Source: Trematomus loennbergii
Lineage: Eukaryota; Chordata; Actinopteri; Perciformes; Nototheniidae
Direction: 5' to 3'
Assembly: GCA_012861695.1 (NCBI GenBank)
Contig: JAAOOA010000026.1
Span: 15,695,937 to 15,759,936, forward strand
Length of the DNA: 64,000 nt
Below are positions 37,001-49,261 of this stretch, one piece after another. Position numbers and translations under genes: made by a program. The number at the start of each line of letters is the position of its first letter. Position 1 is the stretch's first letter. The notes under the pieces were generated by a model, which was not told the origin of the DNA, did no database searches, and saw only the letters and a list, made by a program, of their open reading frames with translations.

Positions 37001-40000
37001 TTGTCTATTACTATTAAGTGAATTCAAGACTCAAGTAAATTGGAGACCTTACAGGATGTTAGCGATGATTGCTTTTAGTGGGGAAATAGGAGAGTAAATA
37101 ATCATAATAGTCATGATAGTAAACTTTATTTGTACAAGAACTGGGCTATACAGGAAGGGACATAGACAGAATGGAAATGAAAACAAGGATAGTACAACGT
37201 TATTATTCTAAAAAAAAGGATATAAACACTTGATACAATAAGATGACATTACAATGAAATGGAAGACATAGAAAGCATAACATGAGATGGAAAATAAAAC
37301 CTACTGAAATGAAAAACTATTCAATTAGCTCCTATATTTATAGAATAGTATTCATCAATAAAGGCAGCAACACACAAGAGTCTCCATTCTCTACAACTCT
37401 CTTCATGCCTTTCTTTTCTACATCAATGGTGCTGATTTAAATGTTCAACTCCAAAAGCTTTTCAGCTTGAGTGAACTCTTTAAAAATTGGCGAAGAGGTC
37501 CCTGAAGCTATGAATAAACACAACAGATTGTTCTCCTCCCAACAAACACAGGTTAGACCATTGGTTTTCACCGCACATCAGAGATTCTACACTTTTTTTG
37601 GTTTGCCTAACAGATGAATTAAAATAACTAAATTACCATAACATGGACACTTCCTGTTAAGTTCCAAGTACGTTCATTTGCATTGACTTTTTAAACTAGC
37701 TATTATTCAAATTTTAATGACATACACGTAAACATAGTGTGGATGTCATAATAATTTTAAATACCAAAAGATATATGGAACTGTACTGTAAGTGGTTGAA
37801 TCTGACTTCTACCACTTTTTCTGAATTTTTCAATCAATCCATTACTTTCTACTTAATATTTCATGTTTTTATCCGTACAATTGATATATATACAGAATAT
37901 TATATAAACTTGTAGGTATTCCCTTTCTAACCATCTATTTGAATTGTTTCTCTGCCTGTTTGCTACTTTAACGTACACTCTTAATGTTGTTGTGTTCAGA
38001 TATTCTGATGACTCAATATTTTGATCAAATGAGTCTTTTTAATCTACATTTTTTTCCCAGGTACCCCCTCGCAGCTGCAGAAAAACTCTCAATTACGAAT
38101 CACTGCTGTACATTTTTTGGAAGCAACCACAGAAAAAAGATTAGATTGCAAAAATTGGGTCGAATTGCTGAAAAAAGTGCTGGATGAAATTCAACAGAGA
38201 TACAATATGAATGCAAGAAATGTTAAAAATGGGTCAGGTGTTCAATGAAACATTTTTGCTATATTTTACTCTATATTAAAAAGAATGTGGGTTTTAGTCG
38301 GAAACATCTTTACAATACATTGAATCCAGGTATATTGTTGCAAGAGTCAAAACTCAATTACACCAAGCATTGTTCTGATTGCACCACCTGAGTTCACTGC
38401 AGCCGCGTTGTGGAGCAATACATCAAAATTCAGCTTCTAAGACACAGATTATCAGTAACCTTGTTTCTCTGTGTCAGTGTACTTGAGTTTCATTGTGTGC
38501 ACTCCAAAACATCAATGATGAATGCATTTCAGGAATGGCCATTGAGCCTCTTTTGGAGCAAATAGGTTAACTATTTAGGACATATGAGAATAATTTGTAA
38601 AAGTAAATACATTGAATTGCTTCAAAACAATCATCAACCCCTGAAACAAATTGGCTGAAAACTGAAAGTTTAGGAATATCTTATATTACACTCTACATTT
38701 ATATTTAAGATATACTGGAAGGAATCACAAAAGAAAAGTCTCCCATTCAAACCATAGATCAAGAGCTTTTTCCTTTAAAACTAGAGATAATACAATTGAA
38801 TCATACTTTTTGCAGAAGTAGTGTATAATAGGAATAATGATACACCCTGTGTCTCTTTCAACCTGTTAGCGTGCGTGCATGAGTGATCTCTGCTGGATGT
38901 CGTGTTATCTGGGCCGATCGTGTTTTCATCCTTTTAATCTTGTTAATCAATTCTGTTTTTGCCTGTGACACGGCTTGTTGTGTTATCCGTAGATGTGAAT
39001 AATTAGGAACATTGATGAACATTGATCACATGAAGCCTCTCGTTCACAGGCCACCAACTGTGAGAACAAACAGGACAGCTATTCCTGGTCTGAGCCGGAG
39101 GGGGTCCTGTGCCGATTACTTTAATAGACAATGCTCAGTGATGGGGCAATTGTTTTTACACAAAGTAGTACTGTCCTGGTTTTCCACAGCATGTACTTAC
39201 AGAGGCGGTATGAAAGGTCCTGCACTGAAGTGTCAACAGGAAGTCATAAAACTCATCAAAGTTCAGTTTTGCATAGAGTGCAGTCTCTTTTCATTCCAAG
39301 CTGGACTCAATTGGGTTTTGGCTTAATACCACTTAGAATGAAGCAAAGTCTGCTTGTGACCCCCTATCTCAGGTTTTGGCTATACTGTGCTGTGAGAGTA
39401 GTCTCTTTAAACAGATTCTGTATATTATGAACGCATAGAATCCGTAGAATCTGTAGGTGACAGGATAAGATTTTGGTACCTCAAACGTTAGAAATCTGAG
39501 TTGTTTTGATGATTAATTTTCAAGCTGGCTTTGGTTAAAATAAGGTAAGTGATCCAAAAGAGGCAGAAGGAATTGTCCGAAATGCAACTTGGAAGTCTTT
39601 GGCTGTTGTCTCTTGATGATTTAGCTGTGGATTAGCTTGTAAACTGGCAGCTTCTAAACTGGCAGCTTGTGAAACGATCAAGTTTTAAATAGTTTCTTAA
39701 CTCCATCTCCATTCTTGTGTCTCAAGTTACTAATTGGAATGTAAACAATCAGTGGTGCATGTAACAGATTGTATTGGCCCACATATCCGTGGCTATATTG
39801 GAACCCAAGAAATATAGCCAACGGCCCGATATTTATTCCGATATTGTGAGCATTGTAATTAATTATGACTTTCTTTCCACCACTTGGATTTGCAACATTG
39901 AAGTTTGAGAGACCGAAAGTGGAAAATTAGCAGTTTCAAGTCAAATAAGTCCTTTAATATGTCTTATCCCTTTGTAATTCCTAGTAGATTTTTGTAAATA

Positions 40001-43000
40001 TTGCACACATATATAATTGTGCCCTCATATGAACAGGCAGGGTGATATTGGAACCCAGAGTGTGATGTTTCTGGTGTACTGTGACAGAATCAGATTTATT
40101 TACCAGCCATTTATTAATCATTTTGACTGACCCACTAATTTCCGGGTCGAACCAGGGGACTCCAGTGATGTTTGTGAGGGATGAGCGTGTTTAAATCAAA
40201 GCAGGATGTAATCAGCCATGCAGGGTGTTGAGCTGTCCCTGGGGGATTTAATACTCCATTATTTAAAGCAGGGCGTATCAATGGGAAAATAAAACACACA
40301 CTGATGTGAGTTACACATAAGTCGAAATAAAAAAAGTAAAATTCAAGATTTTACCAATTGTTTTTTAGTTTAGTTTTTAATGCTTCTTGTTTTTGATGTC
40401 ATTATTTTGTGAATTTCAGCATGAATACAATTAGAATTCAATAATTTTCTCGTAAAAATAAGTCACTTTTCATTGTCTTTGTCTCATGTACTTGTTACCT
40501 ACCAATTCTTGTCATGTATTACTGTATTATATAAACGTGTGTCTTTCCCATTAAAGTTTAATTCATATAATTGATCATTATTTTCTATGGAAGGACAATG
40601 AGCTCTGGTGATTCATTCTGTATAGTCTAACATTTCAGAGACACAGGAGAGTCTGTGTCCTGTGGAGTGGGGAAAAGCCTTTGCAACGGCATGATAGCTG
40701 ATGCATGTCCCCAGATGATCAGAAAGGATGTTGGACAGGGGAAGAGATGCTCTTATCACACATTTACTTTACAGGAATCACTGTAGGCTGCAGTATACAG
40801 TATAGGATGCTCTCTTGTGTGTTTGTCTTGCAAGATTGATCAGAAAATTGCACACTCAGCAGCCTTCTCCTGATAGAAGAAATAGATAAATAGGTAAGCT
40901 GTCAAACAATTTAAATCACAGGAGTTGCAGGTTGTAAACTTACACTCGTACGCTTTTGAAGACACAACGCTTCCCTTTGAAAATGTGGGTCATACTGCCA
41001 TCTATTGAAAGGCAGCATGTAGACGTTTTGAAACAGGACAACATTTTTCTTTCTACCTCATTCTCTTGTTTTTCTGATGAATCTATGTATAACTGAACAA
41101 CGTGGCTGCTTGCAATTCACAACAAATGTCCAATACTGATTTATATGAACATTTCCTTCCTTCTGAAGTTAATGATAACTGATAAAGGGGTAACTAAAAT
41201 AGTTTTGGGTGATTGGACAGTATTTATTTATCCATTTCGTCTTGTTGTCTGCTATTCCCAGAAATGGTTGTTTTCCTTGCTGGTAGTTGAGTGTTCAGAC
41301 GGGCTACTTGCAACACCTATAATAAACCAGTAATGATTTTCACATTTATAGTATTTCTCATTTCCCATACTAAGAAATTAAACTCCTTAAATAAACACTC
41401 AACAAACAAAAATGAACAAATAAGCGAATTGGATGTTGTTGGAGATGGTGTATTATTAGCATTGTATGAAGATAATGGTGTTTACTTGTGCCAGTAAGTG
41501 GCTCATGTTGACTGATGGATGTGAGGTTTTTATATAATATGTATTTGTTATAGTCCATAAATAGCTTATATTATAGTTTGTCTTTTAAGAAAGAAGGTCT
41601 TGTGTGTGAATACAGTGTTGAAAGAAATGTGAAAATACTGACAGATCCTGTCTATGATGCTTTGACTCAGACATATTTGAAAAACACTGTTGTACATTTC
41701 TACACCTGTCAGTTATAGAGCAACGTAATGATTCATAAGCGCATTGTATTGATTATACCGTATATTATTTAGTGATAAGTGAAAGAGTAGTTCAGTTAAA
41801 GCTTCAATTTCCATCTCTGTCTCTCTCCATGGTGCTGAGTGATGCAATGTGATACAACCTTAGCGAAGAGAAGAAAAGCAAAGGATGAACTGAAGTTCAG
41901 TTAAAGCATTTACAACCAAACAACCTCTAAACAGGATGGACATTTTGTTTCATAACCTTGCTACTCAAAAGGCAAAAAAGTATTTCTAAACAGAGGCCAA
42001 TGGGTTAATACATTCTGACGACAGAATATCATGAATACTAGTCAATACATTTCTCTACATTCATCACCTTTCTCAGCTAAGTAAAGCTTTGTTATACTGA
42101 ACAAACTTTTATTTTGTTTTTATTGTTAAGACAATAATTGGGACTCTTGAGCATACAGACGGCAGCACTTGTAGATGTACTTAACAAACACTGCCAGAGG
42201 AAAGGTATAAAAGGTCGCAAAAATCAATAGTTTTCCTTTAGCTGGTGCTCGAAATGTGTGCTGCAAATTCCTTGCCAACAGTTTTAACATATGTATATGT
42301 TGTTTCAGCATTTGAATGGAAACACATTCTCCTTTGAGATTTGAATCTATTAATGACTTTACCTTGTTCACTAAAAAACAAGGTGTTCTAAGAACAAAAT
42401 CCCCTATTGGGATGAGGTTGGTTCCAGGCCACAAATTGTTATGACCCTTTTTTACAACTTGCATATTCCCAAGGGAGTGAGAAATCCCACTGGCTCTCAG
42501 TTCAATAACAGTAACAACCTTTCCGTTAATTGCTTTAGCGTTGTGACGATGACTTTCTCCTGACGTCCCCTTTTTGCAGTTTAATTGAGTAATAGCCCAT
42601 TATAAACATAATAAATGAATCAAGGACAGGCATAGTTTCTCTCAATTGCAAATGTACAAAGATGCAGTCTGTTTAACCAAAGTAATTACAGGTCATGAGT
42701 ACACACGTAATTATATCAGCTACATTAAACAAGGCAGTTCCCAGACAAAAATAAGTATGAGTAACTAATGACTAGTGACATTTTCACCACATGGTGGCTG
42801 AACCTTAACAAATAAAACCTCTTTTATAGGGCATCAACAAACTTAGAGAATCAATAAGGACAGGGTTTGTTTATTAAGATTTCTGAATGTACTCTCAAAT
42901 AAATGTGAATTTCAGAGATCAGACCATGTTTTGTGCACAACATGGGGAATCTAGTTCAGCTTTGATCATATGTTTATGTTGAATATAACTTGAATCAGCA

Positions 43001-45400
43001 AGTGTTGGTGCACCTGGATTTTTTTTAATAAACAGTGCCTTAGACTAACTCTAAACGGACAATACATACACTAAATCGTTCTTGTGATATATCCTTTCCC
43101 AAAGTATAGGAGAGGAAATGTGTCTGTCTCTAAACTAGTGATAAATGGCCTTCACTGTAAGAAGTTCACAAGTCTTTCAAATCTTTTTCACAGCCAGTGT
43201 CTAACATGATTTATTTCTTATCAGACCTTTATGATATTAAAGGGAAAATACAGTTATTATATATTTGATCTCAGATACACTTCAATCACCAGTAAAATAT
43301 TCCTTTTCCCAGTTGAAAGAATATAAATAGCGTAGTTAAAAGTCCCTTTGACCTCTGAACAGCCATGAGACAGCTTTAATCAACGCAAAAAATGACCTGC
43401 TATTAGCCACTGACCAGAGCTCTATATTATTTTCCAACACTGGTTATTAGATATGAGTGTGTTGTCACTTCCCTAATGATATGAGTATTTAATAGCATCA
43501 TCTACTTGAGAGCAGCATATAAGCAGTCAGTGTAGCTCCTGTCTTATGGCAATATTTGTATTTTAGTGCTTGAAGTTTCATCCATGATATGGTATTTAAA
43601 TGATGACTTTAAATAAGTTAAATATTTCAATGTTCACTTTTGGTTCCATGCGGAACACAAACAACTGTAGCCTGGTCTTCTAGAAAATTAGGTTTCTACC
43701 CATCCAAACTGCATTGTCAACATAAATTCTCCCATATTCGCCTTGCTTTTAACCTCACCATCAGAAATACAAATGATGTATTATATATATGGCACACCTA
43801 TTTTGTTCCCTCATGAATTGACAAAGATTTTAAAACATATTATAATAAAAAGATCACTGCATTTACTGTTTGTTGCATAATGTTATGGAGAAAACAACAT
43901 GAGATCATGCAGAATAATGTAAAAATATTAGTCTAGAACACCCTTTAAATAAATACATTTTCATGCAAGAATTCCTGGGTAAATGTGAGGGTGCGGACGA
44001 GGAGTAAAATGTTAGAGAAACCCAATAAAGAATTACTTAGAAAACCTTTAACATGTATTTCAACTGAACAGGGGTCAATACAAGGCTGAAGGAAAATCAT
44101 TTAAGTAATGGATGACTTTAACTATGGGATGCTTGAGAGACTAGATGATGTAGTCTTACATGTTAAGGTAAAACAAGGAAAGGATGTAAGATACGGAGGT
44201 TCAAACAGATCAAATAAGCCACATGGGGCCTAAAGGCAGCTGTTATGTTAAAGATTATAAAGAGAATAGTAATAAGTAGTAAGTGGTTCGATTTTCCCAC
44301 CAGTACGTTTGAATAAATGCAGGAGACCTAGAAGCTAAAGGGAGACACATATGAGTTTAAAAACACCAATATTGTGCTATATTTGCTAAGACAAGGAGCC
44401 TGTAATGAGTACTATTTGAGGCATATATAACCAGGTGTCATGGATACAGTAAAGTACAAGCCTTGGGTTCACCCGGAGAAAAACAGAAGTAAAGAAATTG
44501 AAATATACTGCTGCAGGTATTTCAGAAAAACAACTGTGCTAGAGGGATGATCTTTGGTCATGCCTGAAACCGTTGTAGAGCTTTTAATGGCTCTGAATGG
44601 AGTGGATACAGGAGGGCTTTTGTTTTTTGAAAGCTGAGAGGATGTGGATATGGCAGGCTATGAATGGAGTGATGTGAAGTGAATTTGAAAGTGGCCTTAG
44701 ACCACCTGAAAAAGCGGTAGGTCTATATAATAAGGGAAAACTACAATGAATGGCAGGGAGTGGGAAGGCGAGTTGGCATCATTTCAGCCGGGAACTCATT
44801 TTGTAGGTAAGTGATAGCAATAAAACAAATTTAGACTGAGACACTGTTTTGTAGGCTAGATGTAGTTTGAGTCAGTGATTTGCCCCAATTCAACACAACA
44901 TATGAAGGAGTTTAAGCACTGATGTTGGTGAATAATGAATCATTTGAATCTGTGTTCCAAATTATTCCAAATTATTCCAAAGGTGTTCAAAATTAATAAA
45001 ATGTATACCTGTGTTGGGGAATTACTTTATTATCATATTGTATTTTTATTTCGTATTACTTATTTTACATAAGTGCCTTATTTTATAAACCTGTCTGTAC
45101 TATTGACTGTTTAAGATCTGCCACTGGGGATGCAAATAAAGAACGTGTAGTATTCATCAAACTGTGAGTCAGTAACGGGCCATTGGGGGTACATCCTGCC
45201 TGCTGCCAAACACACGAAGAAGAGAAGTGGTCAAAAGCTGCATGTCATACCCTGGATTTGTCCTTACAGGCAGCACTTCCGAGATGTAGACACAACACAC
45301 TAATTACTTTGTCCAAAATCAACAGCTCTTTAGCACAGTCAAAGCTCTACGTTTGACCTTAACTTTAATTTAATTGTTGGATATTTTGGGGGAACTGTAC
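37001..45400. other. Gene-poor AT-rich stretch
   Basis: No exon, RNA gene or clear transposon identified over about 8.4 kb. Frames of 60-112 codons occur at the density expected of AT-rich non-coding DNA. A segment at 37110-37160 (AGTAAACTTTATTTGTACAA) and one at 45090-45150 (CTGCCACTGGGGATGCAAAT then AAAG) faintly resemble retroposon tails. Confidence 0.45.
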
Positions 45401-45647
45401 ACAGCTTAGACAAAAAGGCTTGCCTGTGAGGTTAAGCTGAGGGCACAACCCACACACGTTTTTTCTTCGCTTTGGACCAGCTTTGGACTCATGTTGTTGG
45501 TCTTGTTAGACAGAAAGAGAACAAAACGTGGACGGTGTGCTTTAGCTACATTATTTGTTCAATGTTTAATTCAACCGTGGTGACAGTTCGACAGTCATTT
45601 GGCCCTAATTAATACAAATAACGGTGGTAAACATATATAGCTATAAA
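45400..45647 (+). promoter_or_regulatory. Probable ube2g1 promoter/5'UTR
   Basis: The 250 bp before the start codon contain no TATA box at a usable distance. The start codon context is AAAATGA (A at -3). The assignment rests only on position. Confidence 0.3.
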
Positions 45648-47882
45648 ATGACGGAACAGTCCTCGTTGCTTCTACGTAAACAACTAGCAGGTAAGTTGGC
45701 TAACTCTTGCTACTTAAGCTATTTCACTGTATCATCAAGTTATCACATTATACAATAGCTGTGTTTATTGATCTTTGTTTTATTCGGCTAGGTTTAACGT
45801 ACTGATACGTTTGGCATAATGCAGTTGAGGTGCACGTGTACAAATTGCGTATTAGACAGCTGTTAGAGAGGATATGACTAAGGCTAGCTGTTGCTCAATA
45901 ATCACTGCAGGCATTTAGTAAGCACAGCCCAGGCCAATACATGCGCAGGGATATTAGCTACCAGCTCAGCACTGCCACACGTGTTTTCATCAGTATTTCT
46001 TATATTTCGGTCGTTTAATGGTCAACAAACTAGTAACTGATTGCTTTGTGTCCATATCGATATAGTTCGTTCGACCTAAACCTAGTGATAATGTATTATT
46101 ATTATATTACTTAAGTATTTCCCTTGTATGCTACTTTATACTTCTACTCCACTTCATTTTGGAAGCCAATATTGTACTTTTGACTCTACTACTTTTATTT
46201 AACAAAATTAATTACTGTATATATTCACATTATAAGATAACTTAAATAAAGTAAAACATAAACTATGATACAAAATGATAGGTTAAGATATCCAGCAGCA
46301 TTATATAAAGAAATTACATCTCCTCCTTTACCAGCAGATATGAACACATTAATGCATCAATAATCAAAATGCAGGTATTTCATAAATATAATCCTAAAAA
46401 GGGACATTATGAACAATACGTAATTTATTTTGATGTTAATACTTATGTGAGATTTTGCATGCAGGACTTGTAACAAAGTATTTTTGCACTGTTTATTGAA
46501 GGCCCTTTTTAAAGTACATTTAACTGTGTTTATTTTTATTTTCAGAGCTCAACAAGAACCCAGTGGAAGGATTTTCAGCCGGTCTTGTAGATGACGACGA
46601 CATATACCAATGGGAAGTGGTCGTAATTGGACCTCAGGACACATTATTGTGAGAAAAATTAAGTTACTTTCTTGTGGCTGAGCTGTATATTCATTCATAG
46701 TCACCAGTGTACATATTAACACCTCCTTTTGGCCATTTTTAGTGAAGGAGGTTTCTTCAAAGCGACCTTAACCTTCCCTAGGGACTATCCTCTGAGGCCT
46801 CCCAAGTTGAAGTTTGTCACAGAAATCTGGCATCCAAATGGTAAGAACTAAAATAACAGGCCATCATATCTATTTAATTCATATCCAAGAAATAATTTTG
46901 AAATCAATATTTATGTGTGCAGTGGGTGCATTTTTTGGTGTAGCCTAAATGTATACTAACTACTGCTGTTTAAATTAAATGGTTATAAGATCTGTTTATT
47001 TCTATCTTCAATCATGTATATGTAAATCGCTTTTTTTTCCTGGGCCTTTTTAAATACATAACCAACTTTTTCTGCTGAGCTGCCGCTTAGTGTCTGCTTC
47101 AGTACAAACGTGTCAGTAATCTGTGTGTTATTGTTTTCTGCCAGTGGCAAAAAATGGCGACGTCTGCATCTCCATCCTTCATGAACCTGGCGAGGACAAG
47201 TATGGCTACGAGAAGCCTGAGGAGCGCTGGCTGCCGATCCATACAGTAGAGACCATCATGATCAGTGTTATCTCCATGTTGGCAGACCCTAATGGAGACT
47301 CTGCTGCCAATGTAGATGCAGCTGTAAGTGTCCATTTTATCTTATAACACTCTCAAGCTGCAGCTAGTTTGCAGCCTTTAAAAAAAATGTTTTACCAGTG
47401 ATATACATGTTCCAGTACGTGGTTCTGACAAGCAATATGACACTTTTAATCCAAAATCTCTCACGCGTATATGTTTACATTTGCAATGGTATCTGAAATG
47501 CTTATTATATTTCACCAGAGTTTAGTCAAAAGTGGGCTGAGTGACTCTAAGGGGGAAATCACAGTGTCAAGGCCAAGGGAAGTCTTTATCCAGGGGGGGC
47601 TGGAGATAATAAAGGCAATAGTTCAAAATCAACTTTTAAAATAAGTAAACATCTTTTTATTCAGATGTACAGTATTGGCAACCTTTTTCGGTAAATTGTG
47701 TGGCCAAGAAGTATTGAGAAACATTTCACAAGGGGAAGAAAGGATTGCACTGAGCAGCTTGTTGATAGAATATCTGTCTACCTTATATTCTGCAGAAAGA
47801 ATGGAGGGACGATCCTAAAGGAATTTTTAAGAAAAAGGTAGCACGCTGTGTCCGGAGGAGTCAAGACATGGCTTATGACTAA
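45648..47882 (+). CDS. ube2g1: Ubiquitin-conjugating enzyme E2 G1 (complete, 5 coding exons)
   Basis: This gene encodes a 169-residue E2 enzyme that carries ubiquitin as a thioester and, with E3 ligases, builds mainly K48-linked chains in the cytosol. Coding exons: 45648-45690, 46546-46648, 46743-46840, 47145-47323 and 47796-47882 (TAA). All introns have GT/AG ends and the frame is intact throughout. Visible landmarks are the WHPN motif at residues 78-81, catalytic Cys89 in [10 protein letters not shown], and the acidic-loop insertion [17 protein letters not shown] (94-110) that marks the G1/G2/R1 subclass. The core matches the family almost residue for residue, as I recall it; the N-terminus is one residue shorter than human. 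The C-terminus ([20 protein letters not shown]) has diverged somewhat, so this may be one of two fish paralogues. The 3'UTR appears to have its own intron (47908-47994). Confidence 0.95.
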
Positions 47883-48947
47883 GGCTTTTCCTACAGCCAT
47901 CAACACAGTAAGTACTATTTATAAAAAAAACAGTTACTTGCTTGCTACTTCTCAGGGTGCTGTTATTTTATTAAGTGTGTTTGTTTTATTTCAGATTGGA
48001 ACTGCACAAAGGATTTGACAACTGGTTACACTTAAGATGGCTAAATGATCCCAGGACTTAACTTTGTCGACATCAACTAGTCCCGGAAACAAAAAACAGA
48101 CTCGCTGGAAAAAAGTTAATGTTCTCATATTTCTCAATTAATTTCTGTCCTGCAGTTCGATGGTTGATATTTATGAATTTCGCTGAAGGGCATTGGCATT
48201 CAGGCTGCAAAATTTTCACCATCAGTTGAAACGGTTTCTTGTCAAGCATCAAGATTTCTCTCACAGGAAGATGAATTATACAGCCTCGTTCTTTCTTTTT
48301 GTATATACTCATCAGATGTCTAGGAAGAAACCCCTTTAAAATGCTCCATTTTGTTAAAATAGTTTACTTGATATTTACCTATTTATTTAGAGGGGCTGTT
48401 TTAGGATGCATATGGTCTGTTAGGGAGGTTTTTTTGTTGTTTTCACACTGCCCCACTGAGCCATCCAGTCTACAGTGATTTCATCAATTATGCAACTTTG
48501 CAGTCGTTAAAGAGATGGAAATACGGACACTGGCTCTTATTTCCTGGAAGAGTTCTGCAAAGAAAGTGTTCCTTCTCTCCCTGGGGGGCAAACATATCAC
48601 CCGGCGCTGCCTTAACTTTGACTGCCAGCGAAGGAAACTTATCGTCAATAAGGACTGCATCAGAAAGCTTGTTTGGAATCCAGAAAATAACATTGTGGAC
48701 AAACCAAAGAGAATACACCAATAAATATATTTTTAATGAACGTGATGCATTGTTTTACTTTGGATGTAAACTGTTTGTCCTCGTCTGTACAAGTACAGCA
48801 GCACTTTAATAGCCATTTATACAGAAGACATTTTGACAAGTTTCAATAATTGAGCCGTGTTATTTGTTAAACCTTTCCCTTCTGTGATTAGTCGATATGT
48901 CTTCTGTGGTGAAGGCCTATACCAAAATAATCTACCGGTCTAATTTG

Positions 48948-48953
48948 AATAAA
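48948..48953 (+). terminator. Candidate ube2g1 polyadenylation signal
   Basis: AATAAA about 1.07 kb after the stop codon. An alternative AATAAA lies at 48720-48725. Either gives a 3' end before the facing arpc3 signal at 49084-49089. Confidence 0.5.
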
Positions 48954-49083
48954 TAGTGATAAGCCTCATACAGAGCTACTCACTGTAAAAAGAATTTCAA
49001 CTCCTTGAATACGTCCTTAATCTGAGTGTGAAGTGCAATAAGAAGAAAAAAGCACCAAATTATATTCTAATCTCCATGAATGC

Positions 49084-49089
49084 TTTATT
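49084..49089 (-). terminator. Candidate arpc3 polyadenylation signal
   Basis: TTTATT on the plus strand (AATAAA on the minus strand), about 175 bp after the arpc3 stop codon. The transcript would end about 100 bp from the end of the convergent ube2g1 transcript. Confidence 0.6.
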
Positions 49090-49261
49090 GAATTAAGCAC
49101 CAGCTCAATATGGTCAACATCCAGACAAGTGAAGAATCTCCCTAATGTTAAAGAGTATAAAATCATTTTATCAATGCAGAATCAGAATCACAACCCCCCC
49201 CCAAAAAAAAAACCTCGATCCGTCTTGCAGGTGCAGAATCGAAACCTGAGTCCTGAGTTGT

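Noticed and set aside
48484..48809. Overlapping frames on both strands (up to 103 codons)
   Set aside because: Lies in the ube2g1 3'UTR; no conserved protein features.
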